From Alopecurus myosuroides (lineage: Eukaryota > Streptophyta > Magnoliopsida > Poales > Poaceae), in contig CM054058.1 of NCBI GenBank assembly GCA_028641055.1, positions 86,315,927 to 86,379,926 on the forward strand: a DNA stretch of 64,000 nucleotides, given 5' to 3'. The position numbers were made by a program, and so were the translations under genes. Shown here in pieces: positions 23,760-34,082 of this stretch (position 1 is its first letter; each line of letters begins with the position of its first letter). The notes under the pieces are model-generated. The model ran no database searches. It was not told where the DNA came from and was given only the letters and a program-made list of their open reading frames with translations.

Positions 23760-24975
23760 AGTTAATTTCCCTAGTATAAAGATAGTTAAGATATATAGTA
23801 TTCGTAGTGATTCCTTGCCTTCCAAGGAAGCATAAAATCACAATCAGTTCATATTATCCTAGCATTGCTCGGGGACTTCAAGTTCCCCCCTAGTTTTCTT
23901 GATAATGATAATGATGCTTTGGACCCTCAAACTAGTTTCCTAGATAATGAAGTTGATAACTACCATGTTACACCTGTTGGCCTAAAGGACATACCTTCTG
24001 ATTACACTGACCAAAGTGTCCGTTGGACAAAGGTCTCAAAATATGAGTAGGGCAAGCACCCTAGGAAGAACCTGTTTAAATGAGTTGTCTCTTTTCCTAT
24101 GTTAGAGGGATTATTGCCCCTGGGAGGAAAGCTTTTCTTCTGGATAATCTAGCCAAGTCCCATGCTACTATGTAGCCTTCCAAGAAACAAAAAATGAATC
24201 ATTTTACGATACATACTTGAAATCAATTAGTGGTAACCAAAAGTTTACTTGGCAATGCCTTCCCACAAAAGGTTCCATGGGGGGTATCCTAATTGGAGTA
24301 GATTTAGATGTCTTTGATGTAATCAACTGGGCTATAGTGGAGTTTTCAGTCTGTGCTGGACTCCGCTGTAGAATCACTTGCACCTCTTTTAGGTTGATTT
24401 CTGTTTATGTCTCTCCTTATGAAGAAGGAAATGATGCTTTCATTTCTGAGCTCCACTGCAATAATAGTACTCCCACCCTTACTCGAGGCGATTTTAATCT
24501 AGTTTGCTTTCAACATGAGTAAAACAATGGTAATGTTAATTTTAAGTGGTGCGACAAATTTAATGCTTGGAGAGAAATTTGGATCTTGTTAGAAATTAAG
24601 ATGGCTAGTAGACAACACACCTGATTTAATAACCAGGAAAATCTAGTTATTTATACAATAGACATATTTTTTTTGTAATGTAGAGCTTGACAAACATTTT
24701 CCTTTAAGATTTTCCAAAGTCTTTCCTATGCTTGGTTCTGACCACACCCCTTTGCTCTCGGACTTGGGGGTTGGTTTCGGAAGTAAACCTTCTAGCTAAG
24801 AATTCGAAAAATGGTGGCTCGTAGGGAAGATTTCCCTTCCATTGCTGAAAAATCTTGGAATGCTAGGGTTAAAAGTAGTTCACCTTTATATATTTGGCAA
24901 GAGAACATGATAAGGTTTACGAAGCATTCAAAAGGCTAGAGTGTCAATATTGATGTTATCCTTAGAAATCTTAAG
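23760..24975 (+). pseudogene. L1-type LINE, ORF2 endonuclease portion (left half)
   Basis: Plus-strand translation with several frame changes. It shows RGIIAPGRKAFLLDNLAKSH, FTWQCLPTKGSMGGILIGVD, RLISVYVSPYEEGNDAFISE and RGDFNLVCFQHE, the endonuclease/exonuclease/phosphatase fold of plant L1 LINE ORF2 (GDFN is a catalytic block). Further on come SDHTPLL and FEKWWL. The LINE continues at 44736 on the other side of element C. It is decayed by stops and frameshifts. Confidence 0.83.
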
Positions 24976-24980
24976 AGTAG
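24976..24980. other. Target duplication AGTAG of element C, left copy
   Basis: agtag directly precedes the LTR start and recurs at 44731-44735 after the far LTR end. It joins two parts of the same LINE, which confirms the boundaries of element C. Confidence 0.85.
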
Positions 24981-25600
24981 TGATGCGCGTGTAACACATG
25001 TTCGTTGGAAGACCCCAAGAGGAAGGTATGAAGAGCACAGTAGCAAGCTTCCCTTAGAAACAAACCAAGGTTGAATCGACCAGTAGGAGGAAGGAGGAAC
25101 TTTAGAGGGTTGATGCAGCTGAGATGGCAGAGCGCAGTACCAGTTCAGCGGCAACGTGGAACCTACACAACACAATCAAATCACTTTGCCTCAACGAAGC
25201 AGTGAGATTGTAAATCTCACCGGTTTTGCTTATAACAAAGATGTAAATGTATGGTGTGGAGAACAGTATGAAAACAGTAGCAGAAGTGTGAAAACAGTGT
25301 GTGTATTATCAGTATGAGAAAATGGACCGGGGTCCACAGTTCACTAGTGGTGTCTCTCCATAGAAGATAAATAACATGTGTGGTGAACAAATTAAGGCTG
25401 GGCAATTGACAGGAATGAAGGCTGCACCGTAGTGCATATCCAATACATAAATATTACTATCGGATCCCCGCAAACACAACCTGTAGCTCGAGAGATCTAA
25501 ACATATGTAAGGCAGCTCACGAGATCTAAACATGATGCATAAAGTGGAGAAGAAAACCATCTGGCTACTTATATGGACCCGTAGTCCAGGGATGAACTAC
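24981..25600 (-). repeat. 3' LTR of element C, left piece
   Basis: Homologous to the LTR at 14206-15854 but lacking roughly 0.4 kb: the sequence jumps at about 25460 from aaatattacta to the segment that lies near 15127 in the other copy. It ends at 25600 where the Tat element begins, with target duplication ACTAC (25596-25600). Confidence 0.83.
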
Positions 25601-26488
25601 TGTCGGGGGGTTACCCCCGAGTAGGGTAAAGGCAAGTGATAAAGGCAAGGGTCAGAAGAGAAGTTTGGTCGAGTAGCCGCCTACCCGGTAAACTGCTACC
25701 CGGTCGACTGCTACTCGGTCTTACGGAAAGATGACCAGAAGAAGGGATCAACCAAGTTCTGTCCATTCGAGTAGAAGAGTTGGCCCGAGTAAAATTGGTG
25801 GGAACCTACTCGGGCCAGAAAGTCAAAGGAGCCGTTCTGACACAGGATCCCGCGTATCCTGGGTCCGTACTTGGCACTATTCGAACCACTGTTCATCTGG
25901 GACCGGCCTGCCTGACAGTGACAGTGTGGAAGCAGGCGGTCGCAGGATAAGGGGGCCCTACTCTGTGTTTGGCACAGTGATACCAGTCTGTCCCCTTGGT
26001 TTTGCCCAACGACTTTCCGGATGCAGCCAAGATTAGGAACCAAAGCTGTCAGCGGGAACTCGGAAGAAGGACGATGTGCACACTATGTCGACACTTGTCC
26101 ATGTTTGGACGTATCCGGCTGGGCACCGTGTATATAAGGTGCCCCGCCGCCTCCTGCGCGAGGGATCGCGCACACGTTGGGATCGAACACCAAAAAACCC
26201 TAAGTTCTTGACCTAGTTCATCACGTAGAGAGGAGAGTGGCTACTCGATAGCAAGATCCATTGTATTGTGGCTACTCGGTGAGACATCATAATACACACA
26301 GAAGGGCAGGAGTAGGGGTTTTACCTCCTCACGAGGGCCCTGAACCTGGGTAGATCGTATTGTTTGCGGTGCTTTGTTCTTATCTCACGCGGCTACTCGT
26401 CGCGTGATCCCTCCCCGAATACCTCCAGCGTCCTTCGTCCCCACATCTTTAGCCATCCCATGGCATCTGCCGTGACACCACCACGACA
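25601..26488 (+). repeat. 5' LTR of Tat element Y
   Basis: 888 bp, TGTCGGGGGGTTACCC to CACCACGACA. TATA box tatataa at 26131-26137, about 330 bases before the probable gag start codon at 26460, which lies inside the LTR. The octamer ctactcgg is repeated several times here and throughout the element. Confidence 0.96.
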
Positions 26489-29150
26489 GTTGGCGCCCAC
26501 CGTGGGGCAACCAGCGGCGCTGGCTGGAGTTTCTGTTCGGACGAGATCTTCTTCAGCGGAGCGCGTGGTCTGTGGCCTTGTCCACAGATTCGGCTCCTTC
26601 GACTTCGTCACCGACAACGCGGGCGACTTCGCTGGCAAGGCCATGCCGGAGGGCGGCACGGTGATCTCCTTCGGCTCGCACCTCGTCTACGTCGCCACCG
26701 CCGTCGTCGACAAGTTTCCAGAGGAGGTGCTGGTCGCAGCAGATCCTCCTGCCGTCATCGCTGCTCGCGGAAGGCCTACGCGCTTTTCCGCGGACAGCGT
26801 TGAGGTGATGGTGGCTGGCCTGGCTGCGGACGCCGGCAAGAGTGCTGCTGACGCTACGGTCATCATCAACGATCCTCCTGGCCCGAGTGCTGCCGGGAAG
26901 CAGCACAAGGCCTACGAGAAGGAGAGCAACCGCATCCCTCTCTCCACTACTCCGACCATCCCTGCATCTGCGGGAAGAACTGGCATGGTGCCCTCCACTG
27001 ACGCTGAGCTCTTGTCCATGAAGGAGCAGCTTGAGCGGCAACGCCAGGAGATCCTTGCCGAGCAGGCGGAGTTGGATAGAATTAGGCTAGAGCTTAGCCT
27101 AGATCAGATCGAGTACAACAAGGCTCACGGCTTCACGCCAGTCGCTAGGCGAGCTGGCAAAAGAGGTGCTACTCGGCGCAACTTAGGCGCCGAGATGGCG
27201 ACAGTTGGAGAGGTTCCCAGTCAGTCTGCCACCGCAAACACTTCCAACAGGCCTAGGTATAGCACCCCCGCAAAGACACTTAGAGCTGCAGAGGCCGTAG
27301 CCGTCGAGTTGCCTCGTCTTGACGGCGACGCGCGCATTAGGCAGCAAGAAAGGCTCAACGAGTTGGTGTTGGAGGCCGCAAGGCAGAATGAGGAGTTCCG
27401 GAAGGCAAACCCGGGTGCTGGCGGCTCGCAGGTGGTGCACTCGCATGCGGCCAGATCTGTTGATCAGGCCTCATCCCCGCACCCTAGTCGCGAGAAGGAC
27501 CGCAGTGGCACCTCGGGTAGAAACAGGCAACTGCAGGTGTACGACCCGACTGACGCCGCGAAACAGTTAGCTGTGCCGCGTCAGTCCGGCCAGAAACACA
27601 ACTCTGCTGGAGCAGGCTTTCAAGCCCATAAAGCTCAAAGCCAAACGCGAGGAGGAGATCGTCCGGGTACTTCTCGGCAGCAGGCTGCTCAGCATACTCG
27701 GCAGAGGCCTCACCAGGCAGCTACTGCTCAGCCGCGTGCGGTTGACCGAGTAGCCAACCTGGTGGAGCAGCCTGTGGCCATGGAGGAGGACAGGTACGAA
27801 GACGGCAACTCGGCTATGGGGCTAGCCGGATATGATATCTCGGACCGAGTAGGAGATCGGGTATTGGAGCCTGCAGATGTTCGGTACAAGCTGGATCGAA
27901 TCAACCTGTCCGCGCGGCTAGAGAACACGGGGCCTCCCGGTCCTGCCTGTTTTGGCCCGCACATCATGAACGAGCCTTCCGTGAAGAACTTCTAGCTCGC
28001 AAGGGGCACCAAGAGCTACAACGGCAGCACCAAGCCAGAAGACTGGCTCAACGACTACGTCACTGCGGTTCACATCGCGAGTGGCAACAGAAGGTGGGCT
28101 GTGCGCTATGTGCCGCAAATGCTAGAGGGTCCAGCTCGCACTTGGCTCAATGGCTTGCCCAGGGGCAGCATTAACTGCTGGCTGGACTTCTCGGAGGCGT
28201 TCATCAGCAACTTCACCAGCACGTACAAGAGGCCGAATAGGCCGCAGCAGCTGTCAGCCTGCAGGCAGCGAGAAGACGAGACGGACCGCGAGTATCTTAC
28301 TCGGTGGAGCACAATGAGGAACACTTGCGAGGGTGTGAATGAGGCACAGGCCATCACTTGGTTTGCGCAAGGGTGCAAGCATGGCAGCATGTTGTGGCAG
28401 AGGTTGCAGAGGGAGATGCCGAACACTCTGGCGGAGACCATCAAGATAGCAGACCAGTACGCGCTTGGGGATCCTACTCAGCCACTGATAGACTCCCCCG
28501 AGCCGAGAAGAAATTTCAGCAACAAGCGCAACGAGTTCCGCAACAAGCGCAGGGGTGACCGAATAGATACTCGGTATGACCCTGAGGAGGTGAATGCTGT
28601 GGGAATTGGAGCCAGGAGCAGCCAAGGGCAAAAACCTGCTGGAGCCCAGTACGGGCGCAACCAGAACCAGGGCCAAGGCAACAAGAAGCCATACCGAGCT
28701 CCTCAGTCGGGTAGCGGCAACTCGGAGCCGGCTAAGAAGCTTGTCTTTGATGACATTAAGGATGGCCCGTGCAGCTTCCATACTCACCACCCTTCAAGGC
28801 CAGCAAACAATACTACTCGGCAATGCGAATGGTGGGAGCTGATTAGGAATGAGGGCCTTCCTCCTCCTCCTCCTCTGCCAGTCACGAATGCTCCTGTTCA
28901 GCCTGTTCGGGCACCCGCAGCTCGGCCTCCCGTCTACCCGAGAAGAGAGAATGTGAACCAAGTGGCTTTAGGAGCCAACCGCAACTTCAACAACGAGCGT
29001 TACCGCAACAACAACAACCGCAACTTCAACAACAGAGGCAACAACAACAACTTCCAAGGCAACAACAATGGCAACAATGATGATGGGGGCCGCAACCAGT
29101 ACCAAGAGCACCACGAGAGCTACATGATCTTCACTTCTGAGCCTGTCGAC
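26460..29150 (+). pseudogene. Gag region of element Y
   Basis: The start MASAVTPPRQLAPTVGQP overlaps the LTR end and primer site. The N region contains a coiled-coil-prone helix (SMKEQLERQRQEILAEQAEL, about 27015-27080). The capsid is about 28000-28480: GSTKPEDWLNDYVTAV, GPARTWLNGLPRGS, REYLTRWSTMRN, matching the Retrotrans_gag fold. A Cys/His cluster (CSFHTHHPSR to TRQCEWW, about 28770-28840) stands in the place of the nucleocapsid knuckle. An Asn-rich low-complexity stretch (28976-29080) follows. Gag forms the particle that packages element RNA. Confidence 0.85.
26490..26507 (+). other. Primer binding site of Tat element Y
   Basis: ttggcgcccaccgtgggg, one base after the LTR end. It is the same type as the site of element X. 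The bases are also read as codons of the gag frame (RQLAPTVG). Confidence 0.85.
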
Positions 29151-29229
29151 AAGCAATCACAGCACAGGCGTGCCATGGAGGTCAATGCCGTGATCCCTGC
29201 TGTTCCTCATTACATGCACTGGTGCAATG

Positions 29230-29720
29230 TAGAGATCACGTGGTCCCGAGCAGATCATCCCAAGGTGATGCCCAACCCGGGTAGCTACGCTTTGGTGCTG
29301 GATCCTACCTTCCTGGGGCCCGAGAAGAATGTGAAGTTCTGCAAGGTGCTAATCGACAACGGCAGCAGCATCAACATCGTGTACAAGGATACACTCGAGA
29401 AGCTTGGGATTGGCGAGAACATGCTGCAGCCTAGCAAAACCACCTTCCATGGCATCGTACCGGGGATTTCTTGTTCTCCGATGGGCAGAGTCTGGATAGA
29501 TGTGCTATTCGGCATCAGGGAGAACTGCCGCACTGAGAGGCTGCAGTTTGAGGTAGTTGATCATCAGAGCCCATACCATGCTCTACTCGGCAGGACTGCT
29601 CTGAGCAAGTTCATGGCCTCTACTCACACTGCCTACCTGAAGATGAAGATCCCTGGTCCCAATGGTGTGATTACCATCTCTGGCGATTACAAGAAGTCCA
29701 TGGAGTGTGCCTCTGCTAGC
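29230..29720 (+). pseudogene. Protease of element Y
   Basis: Retropepsin-like domain with active-site segment VLIDNGSSINIVY (catalytic Asp codon 29355-29357), FHGIVPGISCSPMG and YHALLGRTALSKFMA. The usual D-T/S-G triad is D-N-G here; Tat elements more often show DGGSS, so Asn may be a family variant or a loss-of-function change. It would cut the polyprotein. Confidence 0.82.
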
Positions 29721-29936
29721 TCCAAGCTGGCTGAGTCGATGGTGATTGAGGCCGAGAAGAAAAAGATATATGAGGTGGTGGCCATGGCGCAGTCCGCGCA
29801 AGCTAGTGCGCAGGGTGTGCCGAGTACCCAACACGGCACTGCTTTCCAAGCTTCCAAGGAGACGAAGAAGGTCCAGGTTGACCCTGAGTTTCCCGAGCGT
29901 GTTGCCATCATTGGCTCCGGGTTGTCGGAGAAATAG

Positions 29937-31382
29937 GAAGGCGAGCTCATCCACTTCCTCCGTGAGAATCGGGACGTATTTGCCTGGTCCAATGAGGATC
30001 TGCCAGGTGTCCCGAGGGAGTTGGTTGAGCACTCTTTGCATGTGCGTCCAGACGCCAAGCCGGTGAAGCAAGCTATGCGCCGTTTCGGAGATGAGAGGAG
30101 GAAGGCTATCGGTGATCAGATCACCAAGTTGCTGATAAGCAAGTTCATCGTGGAAGTGCTGCATCCGGATTGGCTAGCCAACCCGGTCATGGTCGAGAAG
30201 AAGAAAGAGGATCCTAAGGCCGCTACCGCGTGGCGCATGTGCGTCGACTACACCGACCTGAACAAGGCCTGCCCCAAGGATCCTTTTCCGCTACCTCGCA
30301 TTGATCAGGTTATCGATTCCACTGCTGGTTGTGAGCTTTTGTCTTTTATTGATGCCTACTCGGGTTTCCATCAGATAGCTCTCAACCCCACTGATCAAAT
30401 AAAGACTGCTTTTATTACCCCGTATGGGGCTTATTGCTATCGTGTCATGTGTTTTGGCTTGAGGAATGCGGGTGCAACCTATCAGAGGTGCATGCAGAAA
30501 TGCTTGCATGATCAGCTCGGCAAGAATGTGCAGGTGTACGTAGATGACATTGTCATCAAAACGAATAAAACACATACTCTGCTTGCCGACCTTGAGGAAA
30601 CCTTTGCTAACCTACGCAAGTACGAAATGAAGCTGAATCCGAGTAAGTGTACCTTTGGCGTACCAGCTGGAAAGCTACTCGGTTTTCTAGTTTCTAGTCG
30701 GGGCATTGAGGCCAATCCTTCAAAGATAAAAGCTATTGAGAGCATGTCTCTGCCGAGATCCTTGAAGGATGTGCAGAAGTTTACCGGTTGTTTGGCATCT
30801 CTGAGCCGTTTTCTCGGCCGAATGGGCGAGAAGGCCCTGCCTCTCTACCAATTGATGAAGAAGAGTGATAAGTTTGTCTGGACACCGCAAGCAGACGTGG
30901 CATTCAACGAGCTGAAGGCAATGCTGGGTAGCGCTCCCATCTTGGCTAGTCCGCTACCCAAGGAGCCTATGCTGCTATATATTGCTGCTACTAACCGAGT
31001 AGTCAGCGTGGTGATTGTGGTGGAACGAGAAGAAGAAGGCAAAAGTGTGCAGCGCCACGTGTACTATCTCAGCGAGGTGCTGTCGAGCTCCAAGCAGAAC
31101 TACCCGCACTATCAGAAGATGACTTATGGTGTGTACTTGGGCGCCAAGAAGCTGAAGCATTATTTCCAGGAGCATCCCGTCACTGTGGTGAGCTCTGCTC
31201 CCATCTCTGATATCATGGGCAACAAAGAGGCGAGTGGCAGAGTAGCCAAGTGGGCGATTGAGCTAGCCGCGTACGCTCCTGCGTATGCGAGAAGAGATGC
31301 CATCAAGTCGCAGATCATGGCGGAGTTTCTTGTGGACTGGGCCGAGGTGCAATATGAACCTCCTGCTCCAGTCTCCAACTAT
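29937..31382 (+). pseudogene. Reverse transcriptase and first RNase H of element Y
   Basis: After the TAG at 29934: FLRENRDVFAWSNEDLPGVP, NPVMVEKKK, WRMCVDYTDLNKACPKDPFP, FIDAYSGFHQI, AFITPYGAYCYRVMCFGLRN and YVDDIVI (YVDD codons 30537-30548). Then PSKCTFGV, KFTGCLASLSRFL and the connection domain. The linked RNase H region follows (LLYIAATNRVVSVVIVVERE, HVYYLSEVLSSSKQNYPHYQ), in which the catalytic acidic residues appear reduced, as is usual where a second RNase H is present. The fold is complete in length. Confidence 0.9.
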
Positions 31383-31385
31383 TAG

Positions 31386-31780
31386 AAGATGCACTTTGAT
31401 GGCTCCAAGGTGAAGGAAGGGCTTGGGGCTGGCGTAGTGCTTACGTCACCTAAGCGAGATCAGCTCAAGTACGTGCTGCAGATACACTTCAAGGCATCAA
31501 ACAATGTTGCCGAGTACGAGGCCGTGGTGCACGGCTTGCGAGTAGCCAAGGAGGTTGGCGTGCAGCGCATCATATGCTATGGTGATTCTGATCTGGTGGT
31601 GCAGCAGGTTTCTGGCACTTGGGATGCTTTGGATGCCAACATGGCGTCTTATCGTTTCCTGGTGCAGTCTATGACTGGATTCTTCGAAGGCTGCGAGTTC
31701 CAGCACATCCACCGAGCAGAGAATGAAGCAGCAGACGAGCTGTCCAAGTTGGGGTCTTCTCGGCAATACATCCCGGCGGG
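31386..31780 (+). pseudogene. Second (archaeal-type) RNase H of element Y
   Basis: MHFDGSKVKEGLGAGVVL (first Asp codon 31398-31400), NNVAEYEAVVHGL, YGDSDLVVQQVSG and ENEAADELSKLGS give the D-E-D-D set of a plant-type RNase H, complete. A second RNase H downstream of the usual one characterises the Tat lineage. A TAG immediately upstream replaces the Trp normally found before MHFDGS. Confidence 0.88.
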
Positions 31781-31910
31781 AATTGCCTTGGAGCATTTGA
31801 GGATGCCGTCTATCAAGCCATCCCCCAACTCGGAGTCTATCTTTGTTCCTTCTCTGCCAAGCGAGGACGTTGAGCACATGGAAATTGACTGGGAGAATGC
31901 AACGCAGAGC

Positions 31911-32010
31911 CCGGGGACTGCCGTTCCCTACTCGGGGACTGCCGCTCCCTACTCGGGGACTGCCGTTCCCTACTCGGGGATTGTCCTTCCTTACTCGGGG
32001 ACTGCCCCTC
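31911..32010 (+). repeat. 21-bp minisatellite in the pol linker
   Basis: Five units of 21 bp (cggggact cores at 31912, 31933, 31954, 31975 and 31996; the fourth reads cggggatt). In frame they encode a seven-residue repeat of the form YSGTAVP. It lies between the second RNase H and integrase, and repeat-number change would keep the frame. Confidence 0.9.
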
Positions 32011-32199
32011 TCGACCCGGAGTCTGTCACATTCATTGAGGAAGTTCTCGCTAACCGATCAGGGCTTCAGAGAAGTGCTCCTAACCCTCCAGAGCAGCAAG
32101 AGGTATCCGTTCCAATGGAAGTGGACGAACCAGTGTTTCCTACACGGGAGACACCGAGTTGGGCTAAGCCCATATTATCCTTTCTGAAGGACGGTACTC

Positions 32200-33425
32200 T
32201 GCCAGAAGACGAAGTTGCTGCAAGGCAGATTCAGAGAAGATCCAAGGGATACACCATATTCCGAGATGAGCTACACAAGAGAAGTGCCACTGGTGTGCTG
32301 CAACGGTGTGTAGCACCCGAAGAAGGAGAAGAAATTCTGGTGGAGATACACCAAGGAGAATGTGGGCATCATGCCTCTTCTCGGGCATTGGTCAAGAAGG
32401 CTTTTCGACATGGATTCTATTGGCTCACCGCTTTGAAGCAAGCTGAAGACATCGTGAGGAAGTGCAACGGCTGCCAGATGTTTGCAAGTAAGATTCACAT
32501 GCCTGCTTCCGAGTTGAAAACCATTCCCATTACTTGGCCATTTGCTGTTTGGTGCTTGGACATGGTTGGTCCCTTCAAGCTGGCTAGAGGCAACATGACT
32601 CACATCTTGGTCATGGTTGACAAATTCACCAAGTGGATAGAAGTGAAGCCTATTCGGAAGTGCGATGGAGCCACTGCTGTGAGTTTCTTGAAGGATGTGA
32701 TCCTGAGGTACGGCTACCCGCACAGCATCATCACGGATAATGGCACAAACTTTGCTGAGGGAGCAATGGTGCGGTTCTGCAGAGACAAACATATCCGACT
32801 AGACATTGCGTCAGTCGCGCATCCGGCCTCAAATGGGCAAGTTGAAAGAGCAAATGGAATGGTGCTAGCAGGCATAAAGCCAAGGCTGATTGAGCCGCTG
32901 CTGAAAACACCTGGGTGTTGGCTAGACGAGTTGCCAGCGGTGTTGTGGAGTCTAAGGACTACCCCTAACCGGTCAACCGGCTACACACCATTCTTCTTGG
33001 TATATGGGGCTGAGGCCGTATTGCCAATAGACTTAGAGCATGACTCCCCCCGAGTAAACCTCTACACTGAGGCGGAGGCGAGAGAAGCTCGAGAAGACGA
33101 CGTTGACCTGCTTGAAGAAGCAAGAGAGCTGACTCTGTCACGTTCGGCTATCTACCAGCAAAACCTGCGGCGCTACCATAGCCGAAAGGTGAACCCAAGG
33201 GTTTTCCGAGAAGGGGACATGGTCCTTAGGCTTGTGCAGCACACAGCTGGGATGCACAAGCTCTCTCCTCCTTGGGAAGGGCCTTTCATTGTGAGCAAGG
33301 CTTTGCACAATGATGCATATTATCTAGTCGACGTACAGCCATCCCAGAAGAACAGGGTAGACAAAGCTGGAGAGGAATCCAAGCGTCCCTGGAATGTAGC
33401 TCTACTCCGTCGCTTTCATTCGTGA
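32200..33425 (+). CDS. Integrase of element Y
   Basis: Zinc-binding HHCC module (HQGECGHH, KCNGCQ), then the catalytic core: LDMVGPF (Asp codon 32559-32561), ITDNGTNF (Asp 32736-32738) and NGQVERANG (Glu 32844-32846). The last two are separated by 35 residues, the DD35E pattern. The C part has RTTPNRSTGYTPFFLVYGAE and a basic GPFIVSKALHNDAYYL tail. No chromodomain, in line with Tat. The frame is open to a TGA at 33423-33425. It would join element DNA to the chromosome. Confidence 0.9.
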
Positions 33426-34082
33426 GCAAAAATGTGTATGTATCCTGAATTCTACTTTGCAATATGAAATTGAACTCGGGGACTGCCCTCGTCCAAATTG
33501 CTCTAAGTGTTTCTACTCGGTTTTACCCTTAGCCTATTCGGTTGCTCTGCTTCAAAATTCATAAGTTCATTGAGTAATGTGTTTAAACCTACATGCCAAC
33601 TCTTCGACTCTGCTGCTGTCCGAAACCCGGCTTCATGGCAAGCAAGAGAACAAGCACAAGGTCCATGAGCACAAGAAAAATTGCTAAGAAAAGGAAGAGT
33701 GCAGGAACCGAGTAGGGGGTCGTTACTACTGTTACTTGTATTTTCTTTTCGGCTAAGTGGTGGGCTGCGTTACTATGATTGTTTTCTAGGTGGCTAAGTA
33801 TTTGCAACTCTGCCTTTGGACTCTTGTGACTCGAATACCAATAAAGCAGTAAGCTGCGGGTAGAGCTGAGACGAAAAGAAAGAGTGAATAAGAAATGCAA
33901 CTCGGGGACTCGCATGGAAACGCAACCCGGCATCGAGCCAGCGTTGCTCAAATTGACTAATTTAGAAATAAACAAGTGTGGATAAAAACTGAGTAGCAAA
34001 CAAAGCGTAAATAGTCTGGTACATTTGCTCCCGGCATCCCGGGGATTTGATAAATGTTCGAGTAAAAAGTTTGCAGATAAAA
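33426..34082. other. Convergent non-coding gap between pol and the antisense gene of Y
   Basis: About 650 bp with no gene. Two ctcggggact copies (33475-33484 and 33901-33910) resemble the core of the element's own polypurine tract. The 3' ends of sense gag-pol and the antisense gene meet here, so terminators for both should lie within it. Confidence 0.65.

Larger units (their letters stand above)
26460..33425 (+). pseudogene. Single-frame gag-pol of Tat element Y with three TAG stops
   Basis: From ATG 26460 to the stop at 33423-33425 one frame runs for about 2,320 codons. It is interrupted only by TAG at 27993-27995, 29934-29936 and 31383-31385. No frameshift was seen. Gag and pol therefore appear to be one polyprotein in this family. 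The first stop lies between the gag N region and capsid, the second between protease and reverse transcriptase, the third between the two RNase H domains. Change of TGG or CAG to TAG by cytosine deamination explains these simply; at 31383 a Trp is expected just before MHFDGS. Confidence 0.88.

Noticed and set aside
29583..30164. 193-codon minus-strand frame over protease and reverse transcriptase of element Y
   Set aside because: It is a shadow of the strong plus-strand coding frame caused by codon composition; no domain.
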